The notes below the pieces were generated by a model. That model saw nothing but the letters and a program-made list of their open reading frames with translations, was not told where the DNA came from and did no database searches. The translations under genes were made by a program, and so were the position numbers. 64,000 nt of DNA from the NCBI RefSeq assembly GCF_028583425.1, contig NC_072802.1, forward strand, positions 17,927,926 to 17,991,925. Direction: 5' to 3'. The stretch is from Eublepharis macularius. Lineage: Eukaryota; Chordata; Lepidosauria; Squamata; Eublepharidae. Shown here piece by piece: positions 20,315-31,190 of the stretch. The first letter of the stretch is position 1. Each line of letters starts with the position of its first letter.

Positions 20315-20701
20315 GTCATACCTGATACCGACTTCTGACATCTCAGCAAGATAGCATAGTATACTGTATCAAAGGCTGCAAACAAATCACGTAGGAGCAA
20401 CAAAAAGGCATAGTCTTTGCCTATACATGCAGATGGAAACAGCTACAAGCTACCTGTAACACGTCCATCCTGAAATCTGACTGAAAGGGATCTAGCGCAG
20501 ATGAGTTATCCAGGAAAGCATGAAGTTGTTCTGCCACTGCTCTCAACTTGCCATAAAATGGCAAATGATGATAATTGGCAGCATCATTTTTTTTGGTAAG
20601 GATAGTTTTTTTTAAGTATTGGGCAGATTAGTGCCTCTTTGACTGGCAGAAGGAAGGTGCCCTGCATCTGTGATTGGTTTATGATGGACGCCAAAGACTC
20701 T

Positions 20702-20930
20702 TTAATTTTATTTACTTCATTTATACCCCTCTGTTCTTCTCAATGGGGACCCAAGGTGGCTTACATAGTTCTCCTGTCCTCCATTTAATTCCCACAACAA
20801 CCTTGTGATGTAGGTGAGGCTGAGAGTGTGTGACTGGCCAAAGGTCATCAAGCAAGCTTCCACGGCAGAGTGGGGATTCGAACCTGGGTCTCCCAGTCTG
20901 ACACTTTAGCCACTACACTACACAGGCTCT
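20702..20930 (-). repeat. CORE-SINE inserted in L2
   Basis: Inverse head (ctttagccactacactacac), box B (gagtggggattcgaacctgg), core (tggccaaaggtcatcaagca) and tail (tttacttcatttataccc). Short direct repeat ctcttta on both sides marks the insertion. Confidence 0.8.
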
Positions 20931-21009
20931 TTACATGATCTCAGCAACCAGGAGATACAAGGATCCAGAGCACAAGTGATGGCCTTCACAGACCCCAAGA
21001 TCTCGTCAA

Positions 21010-21194
21010 CATCCATCGTGGTAAAGGTAGGTAAAGGTAGTCCCCTGTGCAAGCACCGAGTCATTACTTACCCATGGGGGGGGGGATGTCGCATCATGAC
21101 GTTTTCTTGGCAGACTTTTTACGGGGTGGATTGCCATTCCCTTCCCCAGTCATCTACACTTTACCCCCAGGAAACTGGGGACTCATTTTACCAG
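21010..21194 (-). repeat. Sauria-type SINE, 5'-truncated
   Basis: aaaggtaggtaaaggtagtc tail (inverse of ACCTTT-like repeats), caagcaccgagtcattac, gttttcttggcagactttt and ccagtcatctacactttacc. The tRNA head is absent. Confidence 0.8.
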
Positions 21195-21505
21195 TAACCA
21201 AGTGAAAATGGTTCATAAATGAACCAGACAGTCCATTAGACATCTCTTCTGCCTGAACTATGTTACAACCAGCATCCAAATCAAAATGTACTCAAAAGAT
21301 TTTATCGGCAAGAAAATTTGCAAAAGTATCACGACTCATTACCTGCTCCTGAGACAACAGGAGCTCAGGTTTAAGATTCCTCAGATGATGAGGTACCTTA
21401 ATCAGTTGGGATGGCCATGAACTAGCTGATGCAGCAGTAACATAGAAATAACATTTCTTTGCAGCTGTCACCATTGCTTCGTAGGTCTTCCAATGAGCTT
21501 TATAT

Positions 21506-21682
21506 CAGTGGTCCCCAGCCCCTTTGGTATGGTGAGCCACAAGACCAAATGTACTTGGGACGGTAACCCACTTGCAAAAAGCAAAGCACGTGCAAATCAA
21601 TAAAACGGCAAAATCCTGGGGCCCAGTTTCACAAGCTTTGTGACTCACCTCTGGGTTGGCATTCACAGGTTGGGAAACACTG
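21506..21682. mobile_element. hAT (Charlie/MER5-like) non-autonomous element
   Basis: Ends cagtggtccccagcccc and caggttgggaaacactg are typical of Charlie-type hATs. Flanks ctttatat and ctctatag agree at 6 of 8 positions. About 177 bp, no coding capacity. Confidence 0.7.
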
Positions 21683-21828
21683 CTCTATAGCATGCTCTGT
21701 TAGATTATGTACGAGTTTTTGGCCAGCATCACTTTAAATGTCTCTATTGGGCCAGGCAACCATTTTCAGCCAAAGTGACCATTTTGCTGTGCTGGGAAAC
21801 AAATGTTGCTGTGCTGGGAAACAAAATT

Positions 21829-21881
<53 letters not shown>
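21829..21881. repeat. Compound GT/GA microsatellite
   Basis: A GT run changes directly into a GA run. Confidence 0.95.
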
Positions 21882-21883
<2 letters not shown>

Positions 21884-22191
21884 CATCTTAGGCATCTCAG
21901 GGATTCACCATGGACTCAGCTGGTGGCCGCGTAGGTCTGGGAGGCCATGACAGGCATAAGCCATGCCTATTGCCTTCTCCTGTGCCTCTGGCTGCCAGGA
22001 CTTTGGGTGGAGAGATCCGGTCTTGGGTGCCAAACAAGACTGGTCTGGAGAGCTGCTGTCAGCACATGTACTGGTAATTGCCTGCCCTACATGGTGCATC
22101 ATGGAGTAACACAATACAAAATACGTCAGGCCACATTCCAAGGTACTGATCATCTATACTGTTGAGATACACATTATTGAAGAGGAACCAC
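21882..22191. other. Anonymous sequence
   Basis: Nothing recognised. Confidence 0.5.
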
Positions 22192-22451
22192 CAGGGCTTT
22201 TTTTCTGGGAAAAGAGGTGGTAGAACTCAGTGGGTTGCACTTGGAGAAAATAGTCACATGGCTGGTGGCCCCGCCCCCTGATCTCCAGACAGAGGGGAGT
22301 TTAGATTGCCCTCCGTGCCGCTTGGCAGCGCGGAGGGCAATCTCAACTCCCCTCTGTCTGGAGATCAGGGGGCGGGGCCACCAGCCATGTGACCATTTTC
22401 AAGAGGTTCCGGAACTCCATTCCACTGCATTCCAGCTGAAAAAAAGCCCTG
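22192..22451 (+). mobile_element. hAT foldback family A, copy 4
   Basis: cagggctttttttctggg to ctgaaaaaaagccctg, perfect 8-bp duplication ggaaccac (22184-22191 and 22452-22459). The palindromic interior is about 22250-22400. Well preserved, so probably a young insertion. Confidence 0.9.
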
Positions 22452-23205
22452 GGAACCACTATGTCTCCATTATGCCAGTGTTTCTCAAAATGTGGTCCAG
22501 GGACATTTAGAGGACCACAAGTATCCCCTGGGGAGGGGATCCGTGAGTCCTTTGTAAGGACAGAAGACAAGTCCTTCTTGTACCATCCAGCTACCAAGAA
22601 AATGGAGCTCTCTCAGTTTTCTAGGAATGGGAGCAGGAACTCTCCACCTCAGGAAAGGGGGGCAGAACTGGCTTCCCTCTCTTTCAATGTGCTGGAGCTG
22701 CTTTCAATAGTCACCTACTTTCTGGAACACCTCAGAGCGCTAGTCAGAAAACAGCCTGATTGGTTCCCAGCAACCGATAGCAGACTGGGGACTCTAATCA
22801 ATAGAATGGCACCAAGGAGAAATAGTTCTGATGCTAACTATGGATTGGATCTAGATTAAATTTTCTGCGAATGGAAGGTGGGGTAATGTCCACCAATTCC
22901 CTCTTCTTGCTGCAGACCTCTGATTTTCCTGTTGTGTTGTTCCTGTCCCTTAAGACAGCATTGCAGGGAGATCAGTGGGCTGCAGTGGGAGGGGGAGGCA
23001 GAAGTGTTCTGTTCAGCTGCCAGAAGTGCATTGTGTGAGTGGAAAATTTAATCCAGATCTAACACAACCATAGTTGCTTTAGGTATAAAATTGAACTGTT
23101 TTCCACACTATTTTCCAGTGAGTTAGAGAGCTCATTCTACGTCCATAGATCTGAATAGCCAATGGCATTTTTCAATTCCATACTGAAAGTTCTGTTAATG
23201 ATAGG
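22452..23205. other. Anonymous sequence with a possible hAT end
   Basis: cagtgtttctcaaaatgtgg at 22476 looks like the left end of a Charlie-type hAT; no matching right end was found. No gene. Confidence 0.4.
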
Positions 23206-23280
23206 ATGTTTTGGAGGTCTTTCATTCATACAGCCGTCATAAGTCGGAGGCGACTTGACAGCACATAACACACACACACT
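23206..23280 (+). repeat. 5S-derived SINE, 3' tail
   Basis: gtcataagtcggaggcgact followed by tgacagcac is the 3' portion of the SINE seen whole at 43362 and 63241. An ACAC tail follows. Confidence 0.55.
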
Positions 23281-24188
23281 GAAAGTTCAGGTTTTGTGCA
23301 GGAATGGATTGGGCCTTTAATGTACCGAGAACGTTTCCAGTCAGCCACTGGCACCTCAAAGGAAGCTGACTTCTTGCAAAGCCCCATCCAATCGATTGAA
23401 ATGGACTATAATGTGGGTCAGGAGTCAGGACCTTTCAAGGTGTGGCCCCTTGTAGACCATGGGCAGACAAGCCAAGATTATTTTTTACATTTGCTTTCAA
23501 TGCATAGTTGATAAAGGTGTCAAAGTATTGTTCTGAGGATGCTAAATACTAAAGCCCCTACTGGACATACACAACTAGATACATGCATTTTGAAAAGGGC
23601 TGTCTGGTTTGGGAGAATTTGGGAAGGTGGGTCTATGCGTTTTTCGTCAACATGGGAGTCCTGAGGACACACCAAGATGGATTTAAAAGGGTAGGAATCA
23701 GAAGCCCTATTTGGAGCATTCCACCCCCAGCCCCTAATCTCTCTATGACCCAAACCCTTAGAAGACCTTAACTGATATCCAACGGCTCTGTTTAGCTTAT
23801 ATAGCCAGCAGCAGACTTTTGACTCTCCCCGCCAACTGGCACTCACAGGGTAAGAGTTGGGGTGTGCAAAATGAAACTCCCAAGCCAAAGACATACAGAG
23901 AAATTGCTGTTTCGAATCAGTACCTTGATTCTCTGGAATGGTGACACAAATCCAAGATGCTTAGAATAATGAAACTCTCCCCCCCCCTCCATTTTTTCCA
24001 GTGCTTACCAGCCAAGCAGCACAAACACCTGTTTTTCTTTGTATTGATTTCTCAGTGAACACTTATAACAAGTGTCTCCAGCTGTCTCAGGCAACTATTG
24101 TGCCTGCCTCACTGATAGATCATCCTGACAAGAAAAACAGTATTTATAAAGGGTTCAGCATACATTGTTTCAGCAAGCCTTACAGCAA
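23281..24188. other. Anonymous sequence
   Basis: A minus-strand frame of 124 codons (23520-23894) has no recognisable domain. No gene supported. Confidence 0.5.
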
Positions 24189-24776
24189 TCCTACTATATA
24201 AAAGGCAAACCATATTCCTGACAACTCACCTCCTACCCTGGTGTGCCTCTAGAGGGTACTGCTATGGAGGGAAGCCCAGACGAGGCAGCCTGTCTCTCCA
24301 GAGAGTGCACCGTGATGGGAAGCCCAGGCCAGGATCAGGTGTGGAGCAGGCGGCAATGCCTACCCCCTGACTTCACCCAGCTGGGATCAGGAGTGGAACA
24401 GATGGTGATACCTGCACCTGCCTTCACCCAGCTGGAATCAGGAGCAGAACAGGTGGTGATGCCTGTGCCTGCCTTCACCCAGCTGGAATCAGGAGTGGAA
24501 CAGGTGGTGATGCCTGCGCATGCCTTCACCCAGCTGGGATCAGGTGTGGAACAGGTGGCAATGCCCACCCCCTTCACCTGGCTGAGATCAGTAGCAGAGC
24601 TGGTGGCAATGCCTACCCCCCTTTACCCGGCTGGGATCAGTAGTGGAGCTGGTGGCAATGCCCACCACCCTTTACCCGACTGGGATAAGTAGCGGAGCAG
24701 GTGGCAATGCCTGCCCGCCTGCCCTCCCCTTTCTAGAGCCTGTTGTATTTTTTCCCACAACAGGCTTTGTTACTAG
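24189..24776 (+). mobile_element. Non-autonomous Helitron
   Basis: Begins with TC (tcctactatataaaaggc), ends with CTAG, and sits between a host A (24188) and T (24777), the target rule of Helitrons. A perfect 10-bp hairpin, agcctgttgt (24737-24746) and acaacaggct (24757-24766), lies 10 bases before the 3' end, the standard Helitron terminator structure. The start resembles that of vertebrate Helitrons (TCCTAT...AAAAGG). No Rep/helicase is encoded; the interior is mostly a minisatellite. Confidence 0.85.
24320..24712. repeat. 51-bp minisatellite inside the Helitron
   Basis: Units starting ttcacccagctgg lie at 24372, 24423, 24474 and 24525, exactly 51 bp apart, followed by shorter units of about 48 bp. 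Because the period is divisible by three, both strands stay open (a 17-residue repeat such as FTQLESGVEQVVMP on +). I regard the frame as a by-product, not a gene. Confidence 0.85.
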
Positions 24777-24906
24777 TCAGTTATATTTTCCTATTTCAGA
24801 GGTTTAAAAGAATTGGGTTATGTAAATCCACCCACGGGTTTAATGGAGGGGTTGATAAACGGTAAAGGAACAAAGTCCCTCCCTTTTCAAAGTTTATGAG
24901 TTTAAC

Positions 24907-25238
24907 CAGGGCTTTTTTTCAGCGGGAACGCGGTGGAACGGAGTTCTGGCACCTCTTGAAAATGGTCACATGGCCGGTGGCCCCGCCCCCTGATCTCCAG
25001 ACAGAGGGGAGTTGAGATTGCCCTCTGCGCCTCTGGAGTGGCACAGAGGGCAATCTCAACTCCCCTCTGTCTGGAGATCAGGGGATGGGGCCACCAGCCA
25101 TGTAACCATTTTCGCCAAGGGTGATTTAGAATTTTAAAAACTCCCCCCTTGTTCCAGCTGATCCAAAGTGACGTCATTGTGTGGTCCCGAGTTCCACCAC
25201 TGAGTTCCACCACCTCTTTTCCCAGAAAAAAAGCCCTG
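24907..25238 (-). mobile_element. hAT foldback family A, copy 5 (long form)
   Basis: cagggctttttttcagcg to gaaaaaaagccctg, perfect duplication agtttaac (24899-24906 and 25239-25246). Contains the extra right segment (gtgacgtcattgtgtggtcc) found also in copies 3 and 7, which carries a TGACGTCA palindrome at 25169-25176. Confidence 0.9.
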
Positions 25239-25246
25239 AGTTTAAC

Positions 25247-26800
25247 CATTATATAACACCACCTACAAATAGAAAGAAAAAAGGGGAAGTGTATATGAGT
25301 TTGCCTTGAGAGAACAGGAAATGTCATCAAGGGACAGAACTACCTTGTAGCAGTCAATACCTCCCAGCATAAAATTTGGTGAGAAATCCTACCCTTTGGA
25401 ATGAACCCTTAATGTAGGTAGTGTCTGTCAGATGACTCATTGGCTGGTTCCACATCCTGTAGTTCAGCATCATGGAACTCTGAGGAAAGAAGAGTTCTGA
25501 GAGGTGCCAAGAATCTTCTCGAAATGATGCCCAGTTTCCTGTCTGAGATTGCTTTGAGTGAGATTGAGCCAGTTCCTTGGTGTCCCTGTTGATGATGGCA
25601 ATCAGTCTGGGGTTTGCTGGTGTTACTATGTGAAGAAACTATTGATGAGTTCATTTTATACTTCCGGCTGTCAGACTGTTACGACCACCTTTAATCTTGT
25701 GTGCTGGGGAAAAGATCAGGCTAACCACAGAATGAAAAGTATCAAATTGCTGAAAACAGTGGTCCTGACTCAGTTTTGAACTTTTCTGTTGCTTTAGTAA
25801 TGACAGGCCAAGTTCTGATAAAATTGTTGTGTTTTCTTCTCGTTGTCTGGTCATGCTTGCATGTCTGTTCTTTCACCACACTTGCGTGGTTTACTAAGAA
25901 ATTAGCTTTATCTCCAGGTTGCCTCGTTCAGCATTCTAACCACTCAATGGGGGTGACATAGAAATTGGTTTGGCGCTGTTTTCTCTGTTGCCAAGGTTAT
26001 GAAAGGAGACTGGCCGATCTCTCAGGAAATGGGAGGTATTTGTGTGTGGACCTTTTCATTATGCAGAGAAACGGCTGCTTAAGCCACAAGCCAAAGAAGT
26101 ATTTGAGGCTCCATCCAGCCAATGAACGAATTATTTGCAACCTAAGCCTATGCAATCTTTACTCAGAAGAAAAGCCCATTCTGTTCCTTAAATTACACCA
26201 GCTTCCCAACTTTCTTCCATTGTGAAATTCATGATAGCATACAGACTATTCTAAAGGGGTCTCCCATCCAACATCCAGCCCTGTTTACCTTTGGCAAGAG
26301 TGCAGTTTCATGGTGATCTCCATCTCTGCCCCTGGCCCAAAGACTGCAATTTACCTGGGAGCGAGGTTCGACACATGCGACAGAGATTGACAGTTGCTCA
26401 GCAACTATTTAAGCTGAATTGTAATCACCTGGGGCTCCAATTCAGATTGAGATAATGTGGAAAGGCATTTCAGGGATTGAACCTTCCCCCCCCTGCTCAT
26501 TTTGCTAAACAGCCCTTGTAGCTCCTTCAGGGAGGGGCATCTTTGCCTGTCTTTTTAAAATGCACTATAATAGCAGCTTGTTGGCGGGTGGGGGGAAGGT
26601 TGGTTTTCTTTCACAAAGCCATCGAGGTGAGGGAGTTAACTCCTCTCCCCTTCATGTGCAGCCTCAGTTTGAATGGGGGGACCCCTGCATTTATAACAGA
26701 ACTGAAAAAGATGCTGGGAAGAGCCAGTCACATCTCTTTCAGTGGGCCTGCCAGCCTCCAGGTGGGTTCTGGAGATCTCCTAACCAGGACTATCATAGGG
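25247..26800. other. Anonymous sequence
   Basis: No coding exon recognised. Around 26138-26185 lies a possible decayed copy of the short TIR element seen at 63903 (ctttactcagaagaaaagcc). Confidence 0.45.
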
Positions 26801-28650
26801 AAGCAGATAGAATGAGTACAGCCTTCAGGTCACGTGGGTACCCACTTTGGGTAATCCAGCGTGCAAAGAAAATAGCAGATCAAACTACCCGGGCCTATTT
26901 ATTAACGTATAGGCAACGTGCCAACAATACAACTGGGATTTCTTGGGCCATGGATTATTCCCCCTTATCAGGGGAAGTAACCAAAATTATAAGGAGGAAC
27001 TGGCACATTCTTTCAGATGTACCAGGATGTGACGCCTTACCACAAATTGGATACAGACGCACCAGGAATTTAAAAGACCTTTTGGTGCATTCCGATCTTA
27101 AAGCACCCTTAACTGGGGCGAACCTACCGCAGGGGCATTTCCCTGTGGACATTGCAGTGTTTGTACACTTTGCGTTGACCTTAAAACAATTAAATGTCCA
27201 ACCATGGACCGCCCCCTACAATCAAGGGGGTTCTCCACTTGCACTAGTGCCAATGTAGTATACCTCCTGCAATGTAAATGTACCCTGTTGTATGTCGGCT
27301 GTACTACCCGACCGGTCCGTCAGCGCATTCAAGAACATGTCTCCCGTATTAAAACTTATAGTGAGGAGACGCCACTCTATTTACACTTTCGGAATGTGCA
27401 TCAGGCTAGCAGGACGTTTAAATTCACGGTATTAGAAACCGTGCACGAACCAGGTCATTTAAATCGATTTCTTCTACAAGCTGAAAAAAGACGGATTTTT
27501 AGACTCCGCACTATGATCCCTCAGGGCTTGAACAATGATATTGAATACTCGGCCTTTTTATGATTTTCCAGCTCCTTCCTCCAATTCTTCTCCCCCTTGG
27601 CCTTTCTCCTTTTTTCTCCCCCCCCCCTTTTTTCTTTCCCTCCTTCCCCCCCTTCTTCCCCTTCCCTTCCCTTTCCTTTCCCCCCCTTCTTCCCTTTGTT
27701 TTCTTTCTCCTTCCCTTCCCTCCCCCCTTTCCTTTTTTCTCCCCTTTCCCCTCTGTCCCAAATAAATTAACTACTCAGATTAAATAGATTTTAATAAATT
27801 ATTTATATAAAACATTTTTAAAAGTATTTATTACAAATATCACAATTAAAACTGGAAATTATTTATTGAATTATACATGAATTAATTCATATTGTACTTG
27901 ATTTGATCAATTAAAATTAGGGCATTGTTGCCTTGAAAGTTTTTAGTATTAGGAACATATAGAGTCAGGAGTAGTAAATGGAGGGAGTATACCAATTAAG
28001 GTTTTGATTGAAGGTTTTTGTATAAAATTAACTTAAAGGCATCCTTATCCCACCTTATACCTACGATTGAGCTCATTGCAGATTAATGGATTCTTTGTGT
28101 CCACGCCGAATTGAAGCACTGGAAATATAATTGTAAGTAAGCTGTTATGAGAGTTTCTGTATTGTATAATTAGTACTCTATATACCTTGACTTGTTCATG
28201 ATAAACTTGTAGACTTGGTGGCCTGATGAAGGAATTCTCTGAAACGAGCGAAGCGTGATAGGGCCGGCATAGCCCGTTGCCACGCTATTGTTCCGCTGCC
28301 CCGTGTCAACCTTATAATCAGCCCTGCTTTTCCTCGGCGGCATCACGGTTGCACGGCTTCGTGGTCAAGAAATCACGATCCACCAGCAGACTTTTTCAGC
28401 AGCTCAGCTTTCAATATATGCTTTTTGGGATCTGTATGGACCTTAAATAAGTGGATTTTTCCTATGAATCTCTCTGTCTATAGAAATTGTTATAGATGTG
28501 ATTCTAATATTGAGATGTGATTTCACTGGTTTTTTCATTGTTCTTGTAAACTGAATTTTCATTGTGATGAATTGTTCTTTGGTGTACTATATATAAGAAT
28601 TAGCACACTTCCTTTTTTGGTTTTCCTTGTGTTGGTTTCGGAGGAAGTAA
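26801..28650 (+). mobile_element. Penelope-like retroelement, C-terminal half and 3' region
   Basis: From about 26808 the plus strand encodes a Penelope C-terminal region: STAFRSRGYPLWVIQRAKK, IIRRNWHILSDV and YRRTRNLKDLLVHSDL, then (in another frame from about 27240) the GIY-YIG domain VVYLLQCKCTLLYVGCTTRP with RQRIQEHVSRI, ending ...GLNNDIEYSAFL and TGA at 27561-27563. The RT core is missing, so it is 5'-truncated. The 3' region holds a 175-bp pyrimidine tract and a CTGATGA...GAAAC motif at 28222-28245. Distinct subfamily from the 17331-19407 element. Confidence 0.86.
27586..27760 (+). repeat. Polypyrimidine tract
   Basis: About 175 bases almost exclusively of C and T directly after the Penelope stop codon. 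It can be read as proline/phenylalanine/leucine on + and lysine/glycine/glutamate on -, which are not genes. Confidence 0.9.
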
Positions 28651-28681
28651 AACACCCCCCCCCCCTTTTTTTTTCCTTAAG

Positions 28682-28814
28682 GAAGGGAGCTCAGCAGGTT
28701 ATAATGCCGTAGAGTCCAAGACAGCCATTTTTTTCCAAGGAAACTTATCTCTATAGTTTGGAAATTAGTTGTAATTCCGGGAGACCTCCAGGCCTCACTT
28801 GGAGGAATCAACCC
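28682..28814 (+). mobile_element. hAT MITE family B, 5' part missing
   Basis: gctcagcaggttataatgcc, agttgtaattccgggagacc and a right end with gaatcaaccct. Confidence 0.65.
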
Positions 28815-28861
28815 TAGTTCAAGGTATTCTTCAATACTGAATTTCAAAAATGAAAATTCAA

Positions 28862-28990
28862 AGGAGAGACAATGTGAGGACTCGGGAAAGCTGCATTCAA
28901 ATTCCCATTCTGCTGTGAGGCTCACTCGGGCTACTTGCTCTGTCTGTCTGACTAATCTACATTGCAAGGTTGTTGCTGGGATAAAATGTT
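28862..28990 (+). repeat. CORE-SINE, decayed
   Basis: attcaaattcccattctgct (box B) and attgcaaggttgttgctggg match the MIR-like SINE; the tail is lost. Confidence 0.55.
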
Positions 28991-29947
28991 CTTCCTGTCC
29001 TGGTGATCCTGGGCTTGAGAGGCCCTTGCTTTACAGTCCTGGGAGATCTTACTTTCTTTTCTATAACATAGCTGCAAAAGGGGGACAGTAATTTGAAGTA
29101 GGAAAGTGTTGCATATCGTTCTGAGTCATAAACCGTTAAAAAATGTGCCCACCTCTTGCAAGCTGTGCACATGGAGTTTGCATGAGACCTCGAGAAGCAA
29201 GCTGGAGAGCGAATACCACAAAAGCTACACAGCCAACAAAGCGGAAAGGCGGATGAGTCACAGCACTGTTCGCTCTGTCAACTGTTGTTAACAGCAACAG
29301 TCTGACATCTGGTCAGCAAACTGATACAAAAGGGCTTTGGGTGGAATCCCTGAAATTCTGAGGCTGGGTTTGCCTCAGAGACCCACGATCCAGAGTTTAA
29401 TTTGGAGAAGGGAATGCCAGAGATGAAGTTTGCTGAGAATGACGTTTCACAACTGGTTTACTTGTTATGGATTGCACAGGTTGGGTCTGGGGTCTCCACT
29501 CTGTGTAATCATCAGATGTGAATTGTGTGTTTGCTTCAATTTCTGTTCAGGAGATGACTGATTCATATTGAGATCACAGCTCATTTTGGGGAAGGGGCTT
29601 AACCCTGTAGTGCTTTCTCAATTGTAAACTGGTTCCATGGGTGCAACATGACCCACATGTATCACAGGGGTACATGTGGGTTTCCCCAATGTGTCAAATA
29701 GCATCTGCTGAACCACTTCAGATTCAGGTTGAGAATATGGCATGGTGGGAAGAGGAAGCCCCTTCTCCTTGCACGCCTTGGATCTCGATCGAGCACTGCA
29801 TCAACGAGAACTGAGCAGAACTGAGACCCAGCCTGTGTATTCTGTAGTGTGTGAATCATCCCTTTTCGAAAATTGCCCTTTTCATGCCAAATGTGTGTAA
29901 GGGGGGCACTTTATGCCCCTGTTCCTGCAAAGAGCTTGGGGTGACAC
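28991..29947. other. Anonymous sequence
   Basis: No gene or repeat recognised. Confidence 0.5.
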
Positions 29948-30070
29948 CAGGGCTTTTTTTCTGGGAAAAGAGGTGGTGGAACTCAGTGGGTTGCCCTCGG
30001 AGAAAATGGTCACATGGCCAAGAGGTTCCGGAACTCTGTTCCACTGCGTTCTGGCTGAAAAAAAGCCCTG
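29948..30070 (+). mobile_element. hAT foldback family A, copy 6 (deleted core)
   Basis: Only 123 bp: cagggctttttttctggg to ctgaaaaaaagccctg, with the inner palindrome deleted. Perfect duplication ggtgacac (29940-29947 and 30071-30078). Confidence 0.9.
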
Positions 30071-30078
30071 GGTGACAC

Positions 30079-30867
30079 ATATATCAGTCCACTTCCTCAC
30101 ATCACACAGTTGCTCTGAAGTCACTCCAGCAAGTTATTTCTTTATTTGTTTAATACACTTCACTCTCCTAGCAATCTTGGTGGTCTCCCATGAAAACTGA
30201 ACCACCACCCCCAATCTCAATGATCAAAAATCATTGAACCTGCTAAGAACACTTTAAAAAGTAGCATGAAAAAAATACTAAATGAAAACAGCCTACAGCT
30301 TGGTATTCCATATTAAAAGAAATGCACAATACATTTGCAGTGCATTTTCAATATTTTATCCTACTTGAAAATAGTAGGAATTGAGGAATAAACAGTCCCC
30401 AAGACCAGGAGAAAAATAAAACTTCTGCCTAGTGCTGAAGAATGAGCAAGTTAGCCTATAGGCAGAGGAACCAGGCATGTTATTTTTCATCAATGAGGTA
30501 CCATAGCAAAAAAGACCCTTTTCTTAGTAGTTGCTTGTTTCAGTTCTGAAGGTGGGGAAAGATGGAACACAGCTTGCAGTGAAGGCCTTAAAGTCCTAAA
30601 GACCTTAAACTCCTGAAGACTTCAAAAACTCCGCCAGACTGATTACTCTGTAGAGAAAGGAAGGCACCCTGTGTATTCCTTAGACTTAGAAATCACATGT
30701 GCCTCAAGGTTGAAATGCAATTCTAAATCAATCTTTTTGCACGGTTAGTTTTTGATTCAGAAACCTGGCACGTGCACTTAAAAAAAATCATTTCCCCACA
30801 TGCATGCAAGTACATTTAAAGTAGTTTTGTGTGTATCAAGGACAAAAGAAAAGGCGATAGATACAGC
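30079..30867. other. Anonymous sequence
   Basis: AT-rich; no gene recognised. Confidence 0.5.
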
Positions 30868-31182
30868 CAGGGCTTTTTTTTCAGTGGGAACGCGGTGGAA
30901 CGGAGTTCTGGCGCCTCTTAAAAATGGTCACATCACATGGCTGGTGGCCCTGCCTCCTGATCTCCAGACAGAGGGGAGTTGAGATTGCTCTCTGGACCGT
31001 GGCGCGGAGGGCAATCTGTCTGGAGATCAGGGGGCGGGGCCACAACCATGTGACCATTTTCGCCGAGGGCAATTTAAACTTTAAAAAACTCCCCCGTTGT
31101 TCCCGCTGACCCAAAGTGACATCATGTGGTCTTGAGTTCCACCACTGAGTTCCACCACCTCTTTTCCCAGAAAAAAGCCCTA
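30868..31182 (-). mobile_element. hAT foldback family A, copy 7 (long form)
   Basis: cagggcttttttttcagtgg to cagaaaaaagccct(a), perfect duplication gatacagc (30860-30867 and 31183-31190). Same long form as copies 3 and 5 with small inner deletions. Confidence 0.9.
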
Positions 31183-31190
31183 GATACAGC

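Larger units (their letters stand above)
20325..21750 (-). mobile_element. L2-like LINE, reverse-transcriptase remnant
   Basis: The minus strand encodes a diverged RT: LLRDLFAAFDTVYYAILL (complement of about 20350-20410) matches the RT motif with AFDTV. Further upstream sequence (to about 21500 and possibly 21750) resembles the N-terminal RT/linker part of L2-type ORF2. It is interrupted by a CORE-SINE (20702-20930), a Sauria-type SINE (21010-21194) and a hAT (21506-21682), so it predates all three. Not coding today. Confidence 0.65.

Noticed and set aside
23520-23894. 124-codon minus-strand frame
   Set aside because: No domain; random composition.
24243-24692. 150-codon frame with a 17-residue repeat
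   Set aside because: The repeat is a 51-bp minisatellite within a Helitron, and the opposite strand is equally open; no domain or signal.
24372-24712. CRISPR-like regularity of repeats
   Set aside because: Units are directly adjacent, diverged and without spacers, in vertebrate DNA: a minisatellite.
27558-27787. Proline/leucine-rich and lysine/glutamate-rich frames
   Set aside because: Translations of the polypyrimidine tract.
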